A stretch of 64,000 bases of DNA from Hyalella azteca (GCF_000764305.2 NW_025947732.1:1613-65612); one strand, 5' to 3'. Shown: positions 1-12,564, numbered from the stretch's first letter. Translations and numbers: made by a program. Notes: generated by a model not told the origin, from the letters alone.

Positions 1-35
1 AATAGTGTTCAATAGTATTCAATAGTGTTCAATAC
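1..35. repeat. 10-bp tandem repeat (AATAGTGTTC)n, about 3.5 units
   Basis: Three decamers and a partial one, AATAGTGTTC with one A/G variant, run up to the first adapter junction. The array is cut off by the window start, so its true length is unknown. Because an adapter lies directly to its right, its link to the retroelement that follows is not reliable. Confidence 0.8.
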
Positions 36-73
36 CTGTCTCTTATACACATCTAGATGTGTATAAGAGACAG
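36..73. other. Nextera mate-pair junction adapter (artefact)
   Basis: The sequence is CTGTCTCTTATACACATCT followed at once by its reverse complement. This is the Tn5 mosaic end joined head to head, as made when tagmented fragments are circularised in Nextera mate-pair libraries. It is not genomic. It marks a point where untrimmed reads were built into the contig, so the sequences on its two sides may not be neighbours. The GTG at 59 that opens the long downstream reading frame lies inside the adapter, so the first five residues of that frame are artificial. Confidence 0.97.
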
Positions 74-3052
74 GTCTACCACAAGCAAAAACGTAAGATC
101 AGAGTAGTTTTTGATTGTTCTGCTAAATTTAGGGGTGTGTCTTTGAACTATAAATTGCTTCCGGGTCCTGACCTGACTAATAACCTTGTAGGAGTGTTGT
201 TGAAATTTCGAACCAATGTTTGTGCATTCACTGGTGATGTTCAGAAAATGTTCTACCAGGTCAAAATTCCGCCCGAGCAGCGTGATTACCTCAGATTTCT
301 TTGGTTCGATGAAGAATTCAATGTTAAAGATTTCCGACTCAAGGTTCACGTTTTCGGAGCGCGTAGCTCGCCTAGCATCGCTAATTTCGCCCTCAAGCAG
401 ACTGCTCTGGATTACGCTAAAACTTCTTTGGCCCAGCACGCTGTTTTAAACAATTTTTACGTGGACGATTTATTGAAATCGACAGGAAATAGTTCTGAAG
501 CCATAGATTTGATAAACGATGTTAAATCTACCTTGTCTTTCGGTGGATTTAATTTAACGAGTTTCTGCAGCAATTCTCCAGATGTACTGGCGGCCTTTCA
601 GAATGTCTCGAGGGTGAAGCCTGTCGAGATTGGCGTCAATGATCATGTCCCTTCAAGTAAAGCATTGGGCCTTACTTGGGAAAAAGAGGGTGACCACTTC
701 ACGTACAGCTTCAATTACGAGGAGCAAACTGTGACCCGAAGATCCGTGCTACGTACGGTCGCTTCAGTTTACGATCCACTTGGAATGATCTTACCAGTAC
801 TCATCATTGCTCGGAAAATATTCCAAGAAACTTGCCGGTTGCGCCTGGCTTGGGACGACCCTCTGCCCGCGTCACTCCTCGCGGCCTGGAATAAGTGGAC
901 AGAAGGTATGAAACGAATAGCTAATTATCGTGTGCCTAGGTGCATCGGGCTGCCAACAGAGCCGTGCCGAGTGGAGCTCCATGTCTTTTGCGATGGGAGC
1001 GAGGTCGCGTACGGCTCGGTTGCATACGTCACGTTTCTCACTGCGAAGGAAATCGTCGTGAGCTCTCCGGTGTTGGTAAAAGCTCGTCTGACCCCTTTAG
1101 GAAACTCAACCTTAAGGACGGTTCCCAGAATTGAATTGTGTGCAGCAAAGCTTTCCGTAGATTTATTTAAATGCCTAGCTAAAAATCTGGAATTCAACTA
1201 TGATGACGTATTCTTTTGGACGGATTCCACCACTGTACTGGGGTACATTTGTAATGAGACTAAAAGATTTCATAGATTTGTCAGTAACAAAATTTCTTAT
1301 ATTCGCAGTTATTCATCACCCCATCAGTGGAAGCATGTAACCTCGAAGCTTAACCCTGCAGATTTACTAAGCCGAGGCTGCACCGTCGAGCAGCTACGTG
1401 AGAACGAGCTATGGAGCTCTGGGCCTCCTTGCCTGAGAAATCGCAAAACTGTTGCCTCCTCGTCTCACAATTATGAAATCTCCTACGATGACCCGGAGAT
1501 AAAATTCGAAAAGGCAATATTCACAACAAAGTCGGGCCCTCAAGCTCCCTTCGAAGCCTTACTCGATTGTTCGTCGTGGCACAAAATGAAGTTGAGGATC
1601 GCTTGGTTCTCACGCTTTCAAACCTATCTGAGAAATGGAGTCAGCCCCCCACACCGAATCAGTCTCCCCGAGCTGGAAGCCGCGGAAGCGTCTATCATAA
1701 AGTATGTACAGCGGAAAGAGTTCCCAAACCTCACGATGGAAATCAAGAACAAACTCGTCAAAGACAAACATCTGAAGAAACTGGATTTATTCCTTGACCC
1801 AGCTGGGCTGATCAGAATTGGCGGGCGTTTGAAGAATGCCGCCGCATGCTACTCGGTTCGTCACCCGATTCTGTTGCCATCTAAATCCTCGGTTACTGCC
1901 TTGCTTGTGAAAACTGTTCACCGCATCCACGGGCACTTGGGTAAATCCACCACTATGTCCATCCTGAGGAAATCCTACTGGATAATTGGTTGTTCCTCTT
2001 TGGTGAAACGCATTGCCAATGCATGCGTCATTTGTCGCAAGTATCAGGCCAGAGCCGCTTCACAAATGATGTCAGACTTACCTGAGAAGAGAGTCGTGGG
2101 CGACGTTGCCGCTTTCACTAATGTTGGGCTGGATTACTTTGGTCCATTCAATGTAGTGCGTGGTCGCGCAACAGAAAAACGCTACGGCGTTATATTTACC
2201 TGCTTGGCAAGTCGCGCTGTCCACTTGGAAGTGGCACATTCACTGACCTTCGAATCGTTCATTAACGCTCTTCGGCGTTTTCTGTGTCGAAGAGGAAACG
2301 TGACCTCCATAACTTCTGACAATGGGACCAACTTTGTCGGCGGTTGCCGAGAACTGCGAGAAGCCATTTCATCTTGGAACTCCGCTGCCGAACCAGAGAT
2401 GCGTCAAAGAAATATTGAGTGGAATTTCAATGTCCCGTGTGCCAGTAACTATGGTGGTGTATGGGAAAGGATTATTCGCATAGTGAGAAAAGTTTTGTTT
2501 TCCATGCTAAATGAACAAGTCATTAAGCTTACAGACGATAATCTAAATACCTTGATGTGTGAGGTTGAAAGTATAATCAATAATCGTCCTATCACCCCAG
2601 TTAGCGATGATCCTAATGATCTCGAGGCATTAACACCAAACCACTTACTTTTGCTGAACTCGGGAATTACCCTTCCTCCCGGCGTTTTTGGCCCCACCGA
2701 TTGTTATGCGCGCAAACGCTGGAGGCAAGTTCAGTATTTAGCTAATATATTTTGGTCGCGTTGGCAAACCGAATACTTGACTCTTTTACAATCTCGTCAT
2801 AAATGGTCTAGGGAATCTCGTCCTCTCCAGACTGGAGACCTAGTTCTCATTATTGATTCTTGTTTACCTAGAAATCAATGGTCTCTTGGTAGAGTGGTGG
2901 AGATGTTGGAAAGCAACGACGGCAGATTCCGTTCTGCCAAGGTGCGAATAGCAAAGTACAGAGATGCGTCTGTATTAAATATTGGTAGCCTTGAAATTGT
3001 AAGACCTGTTACCAAGCTCATCTTGTTGATGAGCCATGAATCCGGATTTTGA
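74..3052 (+). CDS. BEL/Pao retrotransposon Pol polyprotein, 5'-truncated (RT, RNase H, integrase)
   Basis: An open frame of 992 codons with no internal stop, truncated on the left by the adapter junction; Gag, protease and the start of RT are absent. Residue numbers count from the adapter GTG at 59. RT shows a catalytic Asp in TGDVQKMF (about 60) and the YVDD box (134-137). The RNase H region shows HVFCDGSE (308-315), FFWTDSTTV (385-393) and the NPADLLSRG end motif (432-440). An HHCC integrase zinc finger has His621, His625, Cys656 and Cys659. The integrase core has the DDE triad at Asp692 (LDYFGPF), Asp754 (TSDNGTNF) and Glu803 (GVWERI). The C-terminus resembles the domain usual at the end of BEL/Pao Pol. 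The family copies itself through an RNA intermediate. The long intact frame suggests a fairly young insertion. Confidence 0.95.
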   Translation, partial: VYHKQKRKIRVVFDCSAKFRGVSLNYKLLPGPDLTNNLVGVLLKFRTNVCAFTGDVQKMFYQVKIPPEQRDYLRFLWFDEEFNVKDFRLKVHVFGARSSPSIANFALKQTALDYAKTSLAQHAVLNNFYVDDLLKSTGNSSEAIDLINDVKSTLSFGGFNLTSFCSNSPDVLAAFQNVSRVKPVEIGVNDHVPSSKALGLTWEKEGDHFTYSFNYEEQTVTRRSVLRTVASVYDPLGMILPVLIIARKIFQETCRLRLAWDDPLPASLLAAWNKWTEGMKRIANYRVPRCIGLPTEPCRVELHVFCDGSEVAYGSVAYVTFLTAKEIVVSSPVLVKARLTPLGNSTLRTVPRIELCAAKLSVDLFKCLAKNLEFNYDDVFFWTDSTTVLGYICNETKRFHRFVSNKISYIRSYSSPHQWKHVTSKLNPADLLSRGCTVEQLRENELWSSGPPCLRNRKTVASSSHNYEISYDDPEIKFEKAIFTTKSGPQAPFEALLDCSSWHKMKLRIAWFSRFQTYLRNGVSPPHRISLPELEAAEASIIKYVQRKEFPNLTMEIKNKLVKDKHLKKLDLFLDPAGLIRIGGRLKNAAACYSVRHPILLPSKSSVTALLVKTVHRIHGHLGKSTTMSILRKSYWIIGCSSLVKRIANACVICRKYQARAASQMMSDLPEKRVVGDVAAFTNVGLDYFGPFNVVRGRATEKRYGVIFTCLASRAVHLEVAHSLTFESFINALRRFLCRRGNVTSITSDNGTNFVGGCRELREAISSWNSAAEPEMRQRNIEWNFNVPCASNYGGVWERIIRIVRKVLFSMLNEQVIKLTDDNLNTLMCEVESIINNRPITPVSDDPNDLEALTPNHLLLLNSGITLPPGVFGPTDCYARKRWRQVQYLANIFWSRWQTEYLTLLQSRHKWSRESRPLQTGDLVLIIDSCLPRNQWSLGRVVEMLESNDGRFRSAKVRIAKYRDASVLNIGSLEIVRPVTKLILLMSHESGF

Positions 3053-3091
3053 GTTTGTTACCAATGTTATAGTAATTTGAATAAAGATTAG

Positions 3092-3106
3092 CAAATTAGG
3101 GGCCGG
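3092..3106 (+). other. Putative polypurine tract of the BEL/Pao element
   Basis: A short purine-biased run ending AGGGGCCGG lies 40 bases after the Pol stop and directly before a TGTT that could open the 3' LTR. The position is as expected for the plus-strand primer of an LTR element. Two C residues interrupt it, so it is imperfect. Confidence 0.4.
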
Positions 3107-3661
3107 TGTTAAAGCGCAACATTCCTAGTTACTTCTAAGCCGACGAGCAGAGACAAATGTTACCTGTACGGACTCGATTAGAAGCGATCTGTCTGTCAGC
3201 TGAATAGTTTAAGTATGCCGATCCTCCAGTAATTTGGTAAGACTTGATTATTAGCTGTATAATTAGTTTGATTTACTGATGAATATGAATTTTGTCATTA
3301 TCTTTGTTACTTTCTATTTACTGTTTTTTTGTATTGATTTTCAGAAACCGGTTAAAAACTATCACGAAACCGCGTGTCAGTTACTGTCCTCCACGATTCT
3401 TAAAGATCTGCGAGAAGGATCTTTACATTCCCCTTTATTATATTTTTGGTTTTATAAATTTCATAAGAGTTAATATAGCAACATGTTCCTGATCTTCTGG
3501 CCTGCCTATTCATGTGACCGCGGCCAGTGTTGGAGGTCAATGCAGTCGCTGTGAGTTGCCTTATATCGCTCTATGTAGTCGAATCTTAATTAGCCTATAA
3601 CCTTTGCATGATGGTTTACTGGCGTTTATTATTGATTATCGGACACTACTTTACTATAACA
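3107..3661 (+). mobile_element. Putative 3' LTR of the BEL/Pao element
   Basis: The sequence starts TGTTAAAGCG directly after the purine tract and holds no coding frame of note. A possible end is CTATAACA at 3661, giving TG...CA termini and about 555 bp. The left end is reasonably placed by its distance from the Pol stop. The right end is a guess, because no 5' LTR exists in the window to compare and no target-site duplication can be checked. Confidence 0.4.
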
Positions 3662-4530
3662 TACCAGTGTTTTTAAATAGTTTCAATTTAGATGTGTTTG
3701 TTGTGCAGATTTCATCAATAATTTCATCATTGTTTCTTCACTGTTATATATACTGAAGTGAACCTAATGTTAAACTATTAAACCTCCTCTTCCACTTTAA
3801 GCTTAGCGTGATAGGAGGTTGAAACTTTTACTGAACCGTTCTAAGCGCAGCGACTTCTGGGTCATCGCTCGTTAGAACTGAATTTTCCAACGATACTCTT
3901 TGAAGTTAGCTTTCGAGCTTTACGAAAAGTATTTACAATGAAATTTACGAAACTTTATCATGTTGTTTCAGTGATTATTCTTAGTTAATTTCGATTATCA
4001 CTCATCCGAATAAGTTAACTTTTTTTAATTTAATATAATTATGCGTATAAATAGTTCTTAGGTAGCGAAATCTGCTCCTTGATGACATAACTTATTCCTG
4101 AATAGAAAAATTATGTGTTTTATAAAAAATTCGCATATTTAAATTTTTTAATAATAAATCAAATATTCGTTCGGTATTCATGTCTTCCTTCTCACAATAC
4201 TAAAGTTTTTTTAGTTAAAGGTCTCTCTAGTGCCATAACGGGTAAGAAACTTCCATCATTTAAACCTTATTCTAAACACGCGCCCCTAGCTGTATGAAAG
4301 TTCCCTGTAATACTTCAGGTAACCTTCACAGACGATAAATTGAGCTGACAAAAACCGATCCTCGAGAACTATAAAGCTAGAAAAATTACTGCAAGGAGTG
4401 CGCCAAAGACATGAACCATCTCGTCTGACATGGACCGTGTGAGAGTCGGTCAATTAATTCATCACGTCAGTCGGTTTGAAGTGATCATCCTACACGCAGC
4501 TCATGATTTCTTACCACACGGAAATCAAAA
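3662..4530. other. AT-rich non-coding stretch
   Basis: I see no gene here. Short reading frames are of chance length and match nothing I recognise. Part of it could still belong to the LTR element, whose right boundary is not fixed. Confidence 0.6.
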
Positions 4531-4700
4531 AAATAACTCAGTACTCGCTGCAGTGAGTGACAGAGCGCATTTTCTCGTCGACGAAAACGTGAAGTCACGG
4601 ACGGACGGACGGGCGGACGGGCAGACAGGCAGACAGACAGATGGACAAGACGAGCACAATAGCGCCTTTTTTCCACAAATAAGAAAAGGCGTTAAAAAAG
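4531..4700 (-). repeat. Dispersed repeat with GTCC/GTCT microsatellite core, copy 1
   Basis: This copy is the reverse complement of the sequence at 28796-28985. Shared parts in element order are: a poly-A-like block, CTATTGTGCTCG, a run of GTCC/GTCT tetramers, the palindromic TTTTCGTCGACGAGAAAA, then TCACTCACTGCAG and GTACTGAGTTAT. No coding frame is present. The size, palindrome and internal simple repeat suggest a non-autonomous element such as a MITE or SINE, but the class is not established. Confidence 0.75.
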
Positions 4701-7700
4701 AGGAAAATTGAAAAGTGACTGCTGCCAGTGAGTGTTAAATCATTTGCTATGGATAAGCCATTTGCTCGGAACGAAGTCCTGGCGTACTACGCGAATTAAA
4801 AACCTTTTTTAAATCTTCTATTCAGTCGAAACCAGAAAATTACCTGGCAACATAGGTTTTAGGAGTGAATAAAGAACTTATTTAAAATGATTACTTAGGG
4901 ACGTATTTGTTAAAATGATGACTTCTTTAGACGTACGTAGCCACTCAATCCGTACAGCAGCTTTAGTGATGATCTGCCTCACTGAGTCCGAGCAAAGCTT
5001 CAAGGTTTGCCCGAAGAGTGTAGAACACGATTGAATATTGTATTTTCGGGCATTTTAGGAGTAGAATTGCTACTCTGGTCGTTGGAGTAGCAGGTCTGGA
5101 GTATTACTGCTACTCCAGACTAGAATCCTCGGAATGCTGAAGCATACTAATCGTCCCATTTTGATTATAATAATTTAATGTGCATGAATAAATTAATCAC
5201 CTACGAAAGAAAAATAAATTTGATGCTCGTCGATATTTTTTTTTAATGTTAGGGTTTCTTGTGCTCCTAATTTAACATTATTATACAAGAAGTTGAGAAT
5301 AACTAATATCTATCTGTATATTATAGCACGCAACCAAGAACGGGAATAACCAGCCACGCTTGCCTGACGGGAATGCAATTCCCACTGATCAGATCCCACG
5401 TCAGCCTTAAAGACTCAGACCAATTCCCGTCTCTTCGGGAATGCGCAAGGAGCACTAAAGATACTCCTGGAATGCAGCGGCTGGAATTCAACGTGTCTGG
5501 AACACAGTGCTGCTGGAAACATTGTGTCGTTAATAAACAATGCTAGGAATATTGCATGTCAGGAATTCTGTGCATCAAGAATCCCATGTGTTCGGAACAC
5601 GAAAAATAAATAAAGCTTTCTTGAATTATACGATATGGGAATGCTGCTGGCTAATTATGCTAAGTGTGAAGTATAATATGGCACTGAAATGCTGTGAGTC
5701 TGGTAAAATCAAGTCGCCGGAATACTAAGTACAAAACACTAAGTTTCAGAAATATGTATAAATAGTATAATTTCTTATATATCATGATTCAGAAAAAATT
5801 GGTCTCTCATTACTCTATCTAGAAACTGAGTTTCTCAAACTCAAGAGAGTTGTAGGGTTGTATATATAATCAACAAGTAGCCATCTAAAATGAAGTTGCA
5901 TATTTGTTAGTGGCATGAAAATTTATTTAATAACACAGTTAATATAATCCGATACTAGCACTACTGCTGGGACTTCATATCTGGCGAAAATAAGGCGAAG
6001 AATGGCTCATGTCAACAGAATTTCTCTGAAGGAACACAAATGAAATCTCGGACAAATCCGAAAGCTCGCATTTGAGCTCAGGCAGTTTTTTCATTCAAAA
6101 TTACGTCTGTCCCGCGCGACAGGACAATTCGAATACAAAACGAGTAGCACGAGAAAAAAATTTTAGAACTTCGAATATATCAATATCTTGTTTAGAACAA
6201 CATTTGAGTAGCGTGAAAATATTTTAAGTTCCTAAAAAGTTATTTTTGTATAGAATTACTTGAAAATTATTAAGCCCATTATTATTAATATTATTAACCA
6301 CCACCTTGACGGAAGAAATAATGTATTTTGGTTCCAAATTGACTATTCTAGTATTAGTTACCAGAAAGTTTAACAAGCATTTCACACTTTGCCGAAAAAG
6401 TTGATTAACTTATCTGTGCAAAACTTAGGCTTATCTTGTAATTTTCGTGGAATTTTCAGTTTAACGTTCCAACGGACGATTTCCGTGTCTTGAATTCTCC
6501 TTGCACTTCCCAAAAATTCATTTTTAATTTCAAAAAGTTACTTTCTTTGCTAAAAAGTCCTTTTCTCTGATCGTGATGATGTCCTTCCTTCTGCTGAGGA
6601 GTCGCTCTAGTCCTAGGAAATAGCTGGTCTTTTTCACCCTCTTGACCTAATGATGATTAGAGGAGGTTCTTCAGTGACATATTGAGCTCCAAAGGTCTGC
6701 AGTCGTAGGCAAAAATTTTCTTCCTCAGAAACAATATCTGAGGGACTTTATTTCCGAATAAATTCCTGCTTCTCAAGATTGTTTTAAAATACTGAACGAA
6801 GAATAATTTTCAATTACGTAGACAGAATTACTTAGCGTACGGAGACATTATCAAAGACGTTTAACTAATGAATGGACAAGTTTCAGGTAACATAGTTAGT
6901 GGAAATATATAAATTACGTTTTTCTTTAAGTCTTACGCGCTAGAATTCCTTTGATTCGTTGTCGGGTAGTAGCGACGAGATAACTTCCTTTTCAACCTAA
7001 TTTATGAAAGAATTTTTTGAACTTCTTACTATATGAAAAAATATTTACCAAAATTGTTAAACTATTTTAAGGTTTTTCCAATAAAATATAGAGTATGACA
7101 ATTTCAAAAGGAATTACAAATTTCCGTCATATTTCAATTCATTTTACATTGCATACAAGTTCTACTTATTTTTGTAAAAATCAATTACGGTTCTTCATTC
7201 AGTTATTCAGATTCATGTTCAACTAAGAGCAATTTTTCTTCCATGAAAATTATAAGACATTTATGATATAGTTTTACAAAGAAAAGTGATGGCAAATTAA
7301 ATTTTTAAAAAGGTAATTTAAATTCATTTCATTTCTTCCACAATCACAATTCCAACACCTGGTCCATATCTCAACGTCACCATAATTTCATTTTACTGAT
7401 TTCCGGCAATATTCACCGAAAATTCATACAATTTTATTGAATTTATTCCGACAAAATTCCTTAAAATATTATTTGTTTCTTTGGAAATAATTCCACGAGA
7501 GTTTGTCTCGAAAAATTCCTCTTGACTGTTTATCTGACCTCGAGCGTCAGATACGTCAAAAGCACTCGCGATTAAGACGATATCTCTTCCTCTCTGCTGC
7601 CCAATATCATTCATACGACCTGCGGTCCTGTGGTAAATCATAAAGGAAAAATCTTCAGAGCAAAATTGTCAAAATGTGCTCTTCGTTCTTGTGTCCCGCG

Positions 7701-9101
7701 GCCAAGAAAGAAATCTTGAAATTTGTGGGAAAATAAATCGAATTGACTGGGTAGAAAAAAAACGGTTGTCAGACGGACGAATATTAACCCATGTATAAAT
7801 GTGCTTCTACCTACAAGGTTTAGTATTAATATGTCTTGAATGATACAGAAAGAATGAAATATCAAAATTGAATTTCGGCTACATCTCGTGTTTATGTTGC
7901 TGGAGCGCCATCATTCAGCAACATATTATTCGCCATCATTCAGTAGCATGTACTGAAAATTCAAGAGGGTGGAATAGACAGGATAAAGGCTAACTGAGGA
8001 AATTCAAACAACGTTAGAATTCTTACGAAAATGGTCGCGTGAATGCAGACTTTTAGCTCGATTTTGGCAGTTTATAGTTTCTTTCAAATTGTTCTTAGGT
8101 AAGAATTTTATCTTTAGGAGATAAATTGCATATATCATGACTAATCAAATAAACAATTTTGGCAGGATTTATCGTGCATTTAATGTTTTGTTACGGTATT
8201 TAAAACATGTGTAAAAAGTGCAAACAGTGCATATTTTCATGGCACATGAAAGAAAGTGATACGTCTGTCTTCAGGGGCTTCTTGATTTTACAAAAACAGC
8301 GAATAATCTGTTTATCTTAAATTGATCTGACATCAAGAAAATGGAAACACCCATAGGATCATATAATTATTTTAACTGCTAAATTAATACTTTTCGATAC
8401 TGGAACTGACATTTTGTTTTAGAAATTTAAATCAGAGCCGTGTGCCCAATGCTAGTTTCCCTAACCGTCTCCTTTAAGCGTCGGCAATATTTCAGCACCG
8501 GAAACTAAGATAAGTTTGGCCACATTCTTTTGCGACGCGATACCGATAGAAAACCTGTCTCGAGTGCGTATCGGGATCCGATGGAAAACTTTTTACGCTC
8601 GATGATACGGCCGAGGAAAAAATGCCAGATTCTCTGAACGATTTTAAAGCTCTGTATGTAGTGCAAAATATGCTTGTGATTGTTTATTCTGTGCTAAACC
8701 ACATGGAAAATTTTTTCATTTGATTGTACCTTGTAGAATATTTTGTTTTCGTAACATATTGGAAAAATATAATTGGATTAAGAATAAATATTTTATTCCA
8801 TTCGCTAATTAATTTGATTACCGACCACTAAAACATTCATTCTGCAAAGAAACAGAGAAATATTTGGGTAGCGATAGAACAATTCTACATTATGACATTG
8901 TGATTTCAAATATTAGTTTTTAAATTCAATTTAAATTACTTGAGGCCAATTTGATCCCTTCTTCTTTAATTTTGTGGCAGGATGAGTGGCAGGGCTACCG
9001 TCCTACTCCTCCGACCACACGCGCTTCTTCGCGGTTTAGCGGAGCACTTTTTAAGTGGATGCGGACCCGGGTCGACTATCCGGAGGCGCTGATTATATTT
9101 A
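4701..9101. other. AT-rich non-coding stretch, no gene seen
   Basis: No frame with recognisable protein similarity. A hairpin at 5094-5120 has 10-bp arms GTCTGGAGTA/TACTCCAGAC around a 7-nt loop. From about 5330 to 5720 there are many GGAAT and GGAAC words at irregular spacing, perhaps a decayed repeat. About 8960-9100 is distinctly more GC-rich than its flanks and may be part of another inserted element. Confidence 0.55.
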
Positions 9102-9289
9102 CTAAGGGTACGCACATAGTGAAAGCAGGTTAGCCCGCGCGGGCAACCTGCTCCAACCTGCCACAAGAATGAACATAGGATAATAATGTAAGTGTTCACA
9201 GTGAAAACCTTTACGAATAGGCTTCTGTATTCTATGGTTTCAGGCGCCAGCACGCTGGGAACCTGCTTGCACTGTGTGCGTACCCTTAG
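9102..9289. mobile_element. MITE candidate, 188 bp, about 30-bp terminal inverted repeats
   Basis: The left end reads CTAAGGGTACGCACATAGTG and continues to AAGCAGGTT. The right end is its inverted copy, ending CGTACCCTTAG, with two mismatches over about 30 bases. The interior has a GC-rich palindrome (GCCCGCGCGGGC) and a further inverted AGCAGGTT/AACCTGCT pair. There is no coding capacity. A clear target-site duplication is not seen, so the DNA transposon superfamily cannot be assigned. Confidence 0.7.
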
Positions 9290-10574
9290 AAACTATCAGC
9301 TGTTGGACGTACTGGGAATAGTTATCCACTTGTTTCCTGGTCTTCTGCAAATTTAATTTGGAGACTCCAAAGAATCAAAGCCCGTTAGCTGGAATCTGCA
9401 CTTATTAGCCTCGCCATCCATTAGGGAATTTGAAAATGGTTGCTCACATAAAATAAATCTATACTCTATGTTCATCTAATCATATCTTTTCCTTAGTCCG
9501 TTTTTCGTTTTTATTAGTTTATTGCTTTACGACCCATAACGTTCATACGAATATCGTTCATACATAGCATTCATAACTGTTAACTACGTATATATTAGGA
9601 CACAATCCTGGACACGCAAATGTGCATAGCGTTTTCACTCAATTCCATCATTCAACACCCACTAGTCAAAGGCCAAAGTTGATCGAGCAGCACACGCATG
9701 TGGCGCGTCAAAGGCCGAAGGTGATCGCGTTTGTCATTTTATTCGAAAGTTTCTTCGATTAAATCTTCACATAATTAAAACTATTAAATTATATATTTCA
9801 TTGGTGTTAGATTTTGTTGAGTATAGAGTTTATCTATGAAACATATTCAATTAGGTCCTTTTGGAATTTTTTATTGACCCAACGTATTAAGTCCGCTCGA
9901 ATTTCGGCGAAAATTAATTTAGCTCTGGGCATTCCCCGCGAAGCTTGAGCATCGTGTAGCGTGAATTTGATGGGCTTTGTTGCAGCTGCTCAATATCGTC
10001 ATCATGCCACGGCAGCTTGTTTGACGGATCCTTAAATTTACAGCATACCTATTATGGATCAGAATTATATAGTCTTAGTATAGCGCAGTTTGCTATGAAG
10101 TTCTAACATCATTTCTGGCCCAGTAAAGTTATAAGTCATCGAAATAAATTTAGATTTTATGTCATTAGTGCTTCATAATATTGCTTTATTATACATATCA
10201 AAAATTTTGCTGCGGCCAGATGTTAAGTACAATAATTTAACTATTTACTCATCAGTTATTTAGAATGACAATTCTAGCATGTGATTTTTCAAAACTTTGT
10301 ATTGAATCAAGTGTATGCAAACCGTGGCCTTGCTTCGTCGTTGCTAAAAACACAATTGAACATGTGAAGAGTTAGAGCCCCTGTCGTTAAGTAATGTTTA
10401 GCATAACATTTCGTTGTCTATTTCTGAAAGGGGGTTCGAAAACCGTGAATATAATAGTTGAGTAGAAGGGTTTAATGTTAACTAAGGTTTAAATTAATAA
10501 CATTGAAAAGAATCGCACCTGCAAAATGAATGCCGATGCATAGGGTTGGATTTCGAGCAAGTCTTAATTTCAAC
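9290..10574. other. AT-rich non-coding stretch, no gene seen
   Basis: No convincing reading frame, RNA gene or repeat was recognised. Confidence 0.55.
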
Positions 10575-10730
10575 GGGAATGGCTGGGAATGGCTTGAAAT
10601 GGCTGGGAATGGCTGTGAATGGCTGGGAATGGCTGAGAATGGCTGGGAATGGCTGGAAATGGCTGGGAATGGCTGGGAATGGCTGGGGATGGCTGGGGAT
10701 GGCTGGAAATGGCTGGGAATGACTTGGAAT
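10575..10730. repeat. 10-bp tandem repeat (GGGAATGGCT)n, about 15 units
   Basis: About fifteen decamers with variants at three positions (GGGAAT, GTGAAT, GAGAAT, GGAAAT, GGGGAT). Ten is not a multiple of three, so the reading frames through it cycle and give a repetitive Trp/Gly/Asn-rich translation on plus and a Pro/Ser/His-rich one on minus. I regard those frames as by-products of the repeat. Confidence 0.9.
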
Positions 10731-12472
10731 CAACCCAGTGGCGACATTCAGGAAGTTCAAGTCATACAAAAAGTTACTTGCATGCAATTGAAACTTTCTT
10801 GTTTTCCAAAATATTTAGGTATAAATTAATATTATGGAGAAATTCTTGTAATTAGGAAAAACGCAATTTGTCAGTATGCCACTTATTCTGAATTATGTAC
10901 GCCAATCAAGTATGCCAATTTGTCAGTATGCTACTTGTTCTCAATCAAAATTTAAACTTGAGCACACAAGCTCGGGTCGTTAAATTTTTTTTATAAATTT
11001 TCACTAAATCTTTCGGCCAGATATTCATTCATTTTCATAATTCACGATTACATTTTATTCATAAATATGTTTTTATACTTCTCCAATGAAAAATACTTGT
11101 GCTTGACTAGTCACAACGAACAGGTTCATTTACCAAAAATTTAAAATTAGACTAATTTAATTTACAATCTATATGTACAGTTATTATTCAATCCTGTTTC
11201 TATTAAATAAGTTCTATAGTAAAATTCCCCAAATCTTTAATCGCGGACGAATTTGTTCATTCCGAGACTTGGCAGGAATTTGGCAATGTGGGATAAATCA
11301 AGTTTTCTCTATGATGGGAAGAAATTTTTTTAGTTCAAAATTGCCAGAAAAGTAAAGTTTTATGCAATTATTCATGCTTAAACCTGCAATGTTCCATACC
11401 CAGCCTTTTATATCAAGAGTCTTGTAGAGACGAGTTTCATCTACAGCGGTAAAGAGTTAACGAAAACTTTTTTCATTTCGAGTATCCGTGTTTGTTTGTT
11501 TGTTTGAGGAAATGAAACTTTCGACTTTCATCAGATACATTTTTCCTGCCCTCGGATTAGTTTCTACAATTCCTCGAAGATTTTAAATTTCTCAGTGCGA
11601 GACAAAAACATATTTCAGAATTTCTACTTACCTCATTTTCCTTCGCGCGAAAATGTTCCACCCCAATTGGGGCTTTCGATAAAAAAATTTTACATTTTAA
11701 ATAAACTAGAGAGCGATAAACACTTGAACAGTTCATTCCGGTGATTTTTCAATAATCTATAAAAACGAACTAATCTATTCGAATAAGAAAATCTTTGGAA
11801 CTTTTGAGGAGTTGACAATACATTTTATTCTAAAACTATTAATTAAAATATTTTAATTTTTTACCACAAACGAATTTTTGACCGTCGAGGCTGGGCTAAA
11901 GAAAAAGAATCCTAAGTAATGTTTCATAGTCAATATTTTGCATGAAATTTTAAATAATTTCTTTATGGAATGGAAGTATAGAATCACAACAAAATAAGGA
12001 CATTTGTAACTTAAAAAAATAGTTGAGCAGAGACGAGCAGATATGTTCCTTCGAAATGCAAAAAAATGATTACGAAAAAATATCATGTTTGAGAGTAATT
12101 AGTAAAAAATTAATACTCTATTTAAACATTTTCCAGAGACTCGATACCATTTGCAGCCAACTGATCACAATTTTGGAAGCTGTTTTAATAAAGTTTTCAA
12201 TTTCAAAAGTAAACACTGATGAAAAGTTTGAAAATAACACGATGAACATCACCGATGTTTAAATAAAGTTCTCAACTTTACAAGCAAACACCGATGACAA
12301 ATTCAAGTGCAATTATGAATTTGAGGTTGAAAACCTAATGAATGATGTCCATTACAAATTACCAAGTTTTCTTTCGTAGATTATGCCACATGATAACCGC
12401 TAACTCCAACCCATAACGAACTCCAGGCTATTAATTAAATCAGTTAGAAATGAGAGCAGTGACTTGTTCAGC
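10731..12472. other. AT-rich non-coding stretch, no gene seen
   Basis: Short frames only, none with recognisable similarity. The stretch directly before 12473 leads into a local GC-rich island. Confidence 0.5.
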
Positions 12473-12507
12473 TCAGTCGCGGCGCTGAGTCCGAGCTAGG
12501 CGGTTGT
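12473..12507 (+). promoter_or_regulatory. Candidate arthropod core promoter: Inr plus DPE
   Basis: TCAGTC at 12473-12478 fits the arthropod initiator consensus TCAKTY, with +1 at the A (12475). GGTTGT at 12502-12507 fits the downstream promoter element RGWYVT at exactly +28 to +33, the spacing needed for TFIID binding. The pair sits at the start of a short GC-rich island in AT-rich DNA. It lies on the same strand as the GPCR gene, 7.7 kb before its first coding exon, so it could be that gene's promoter. The motifs are short and could occur by chance, but exact consensus and spacing together are uncommon. Confidence 0.45.
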
Positions 12508-12564
12508 GTGTCGAGGTACCAGATCTCGAGCGTCATTTCGTTCCTTCAGGAGGGCTGACGGCAG
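12475..12564 (+). other. Candidate 5' untranslated first exon
   Basis: This 90-base GC-rich segment runs from the putative transcription start to a possible donor, GGCAG|GTGATA, at 12564/12565. No ATG-started coding frame of note is in it. If real, it would be spliced to a site upstream of the ATG at 20156; TTTTTTCCAG ending near 19829 is one candidate acceptor. The donor differs from GTRAGT, so this is tentative. Confidence 0.3.

Noticed and set aside
10494..10829. Trp/Gly-rich (plus) and Pro/Ser-rich (minus) frames of about 97-99 codons
   Set aside because: Translations of a decamer tandem repeat in AT-rich non-coding DNA.
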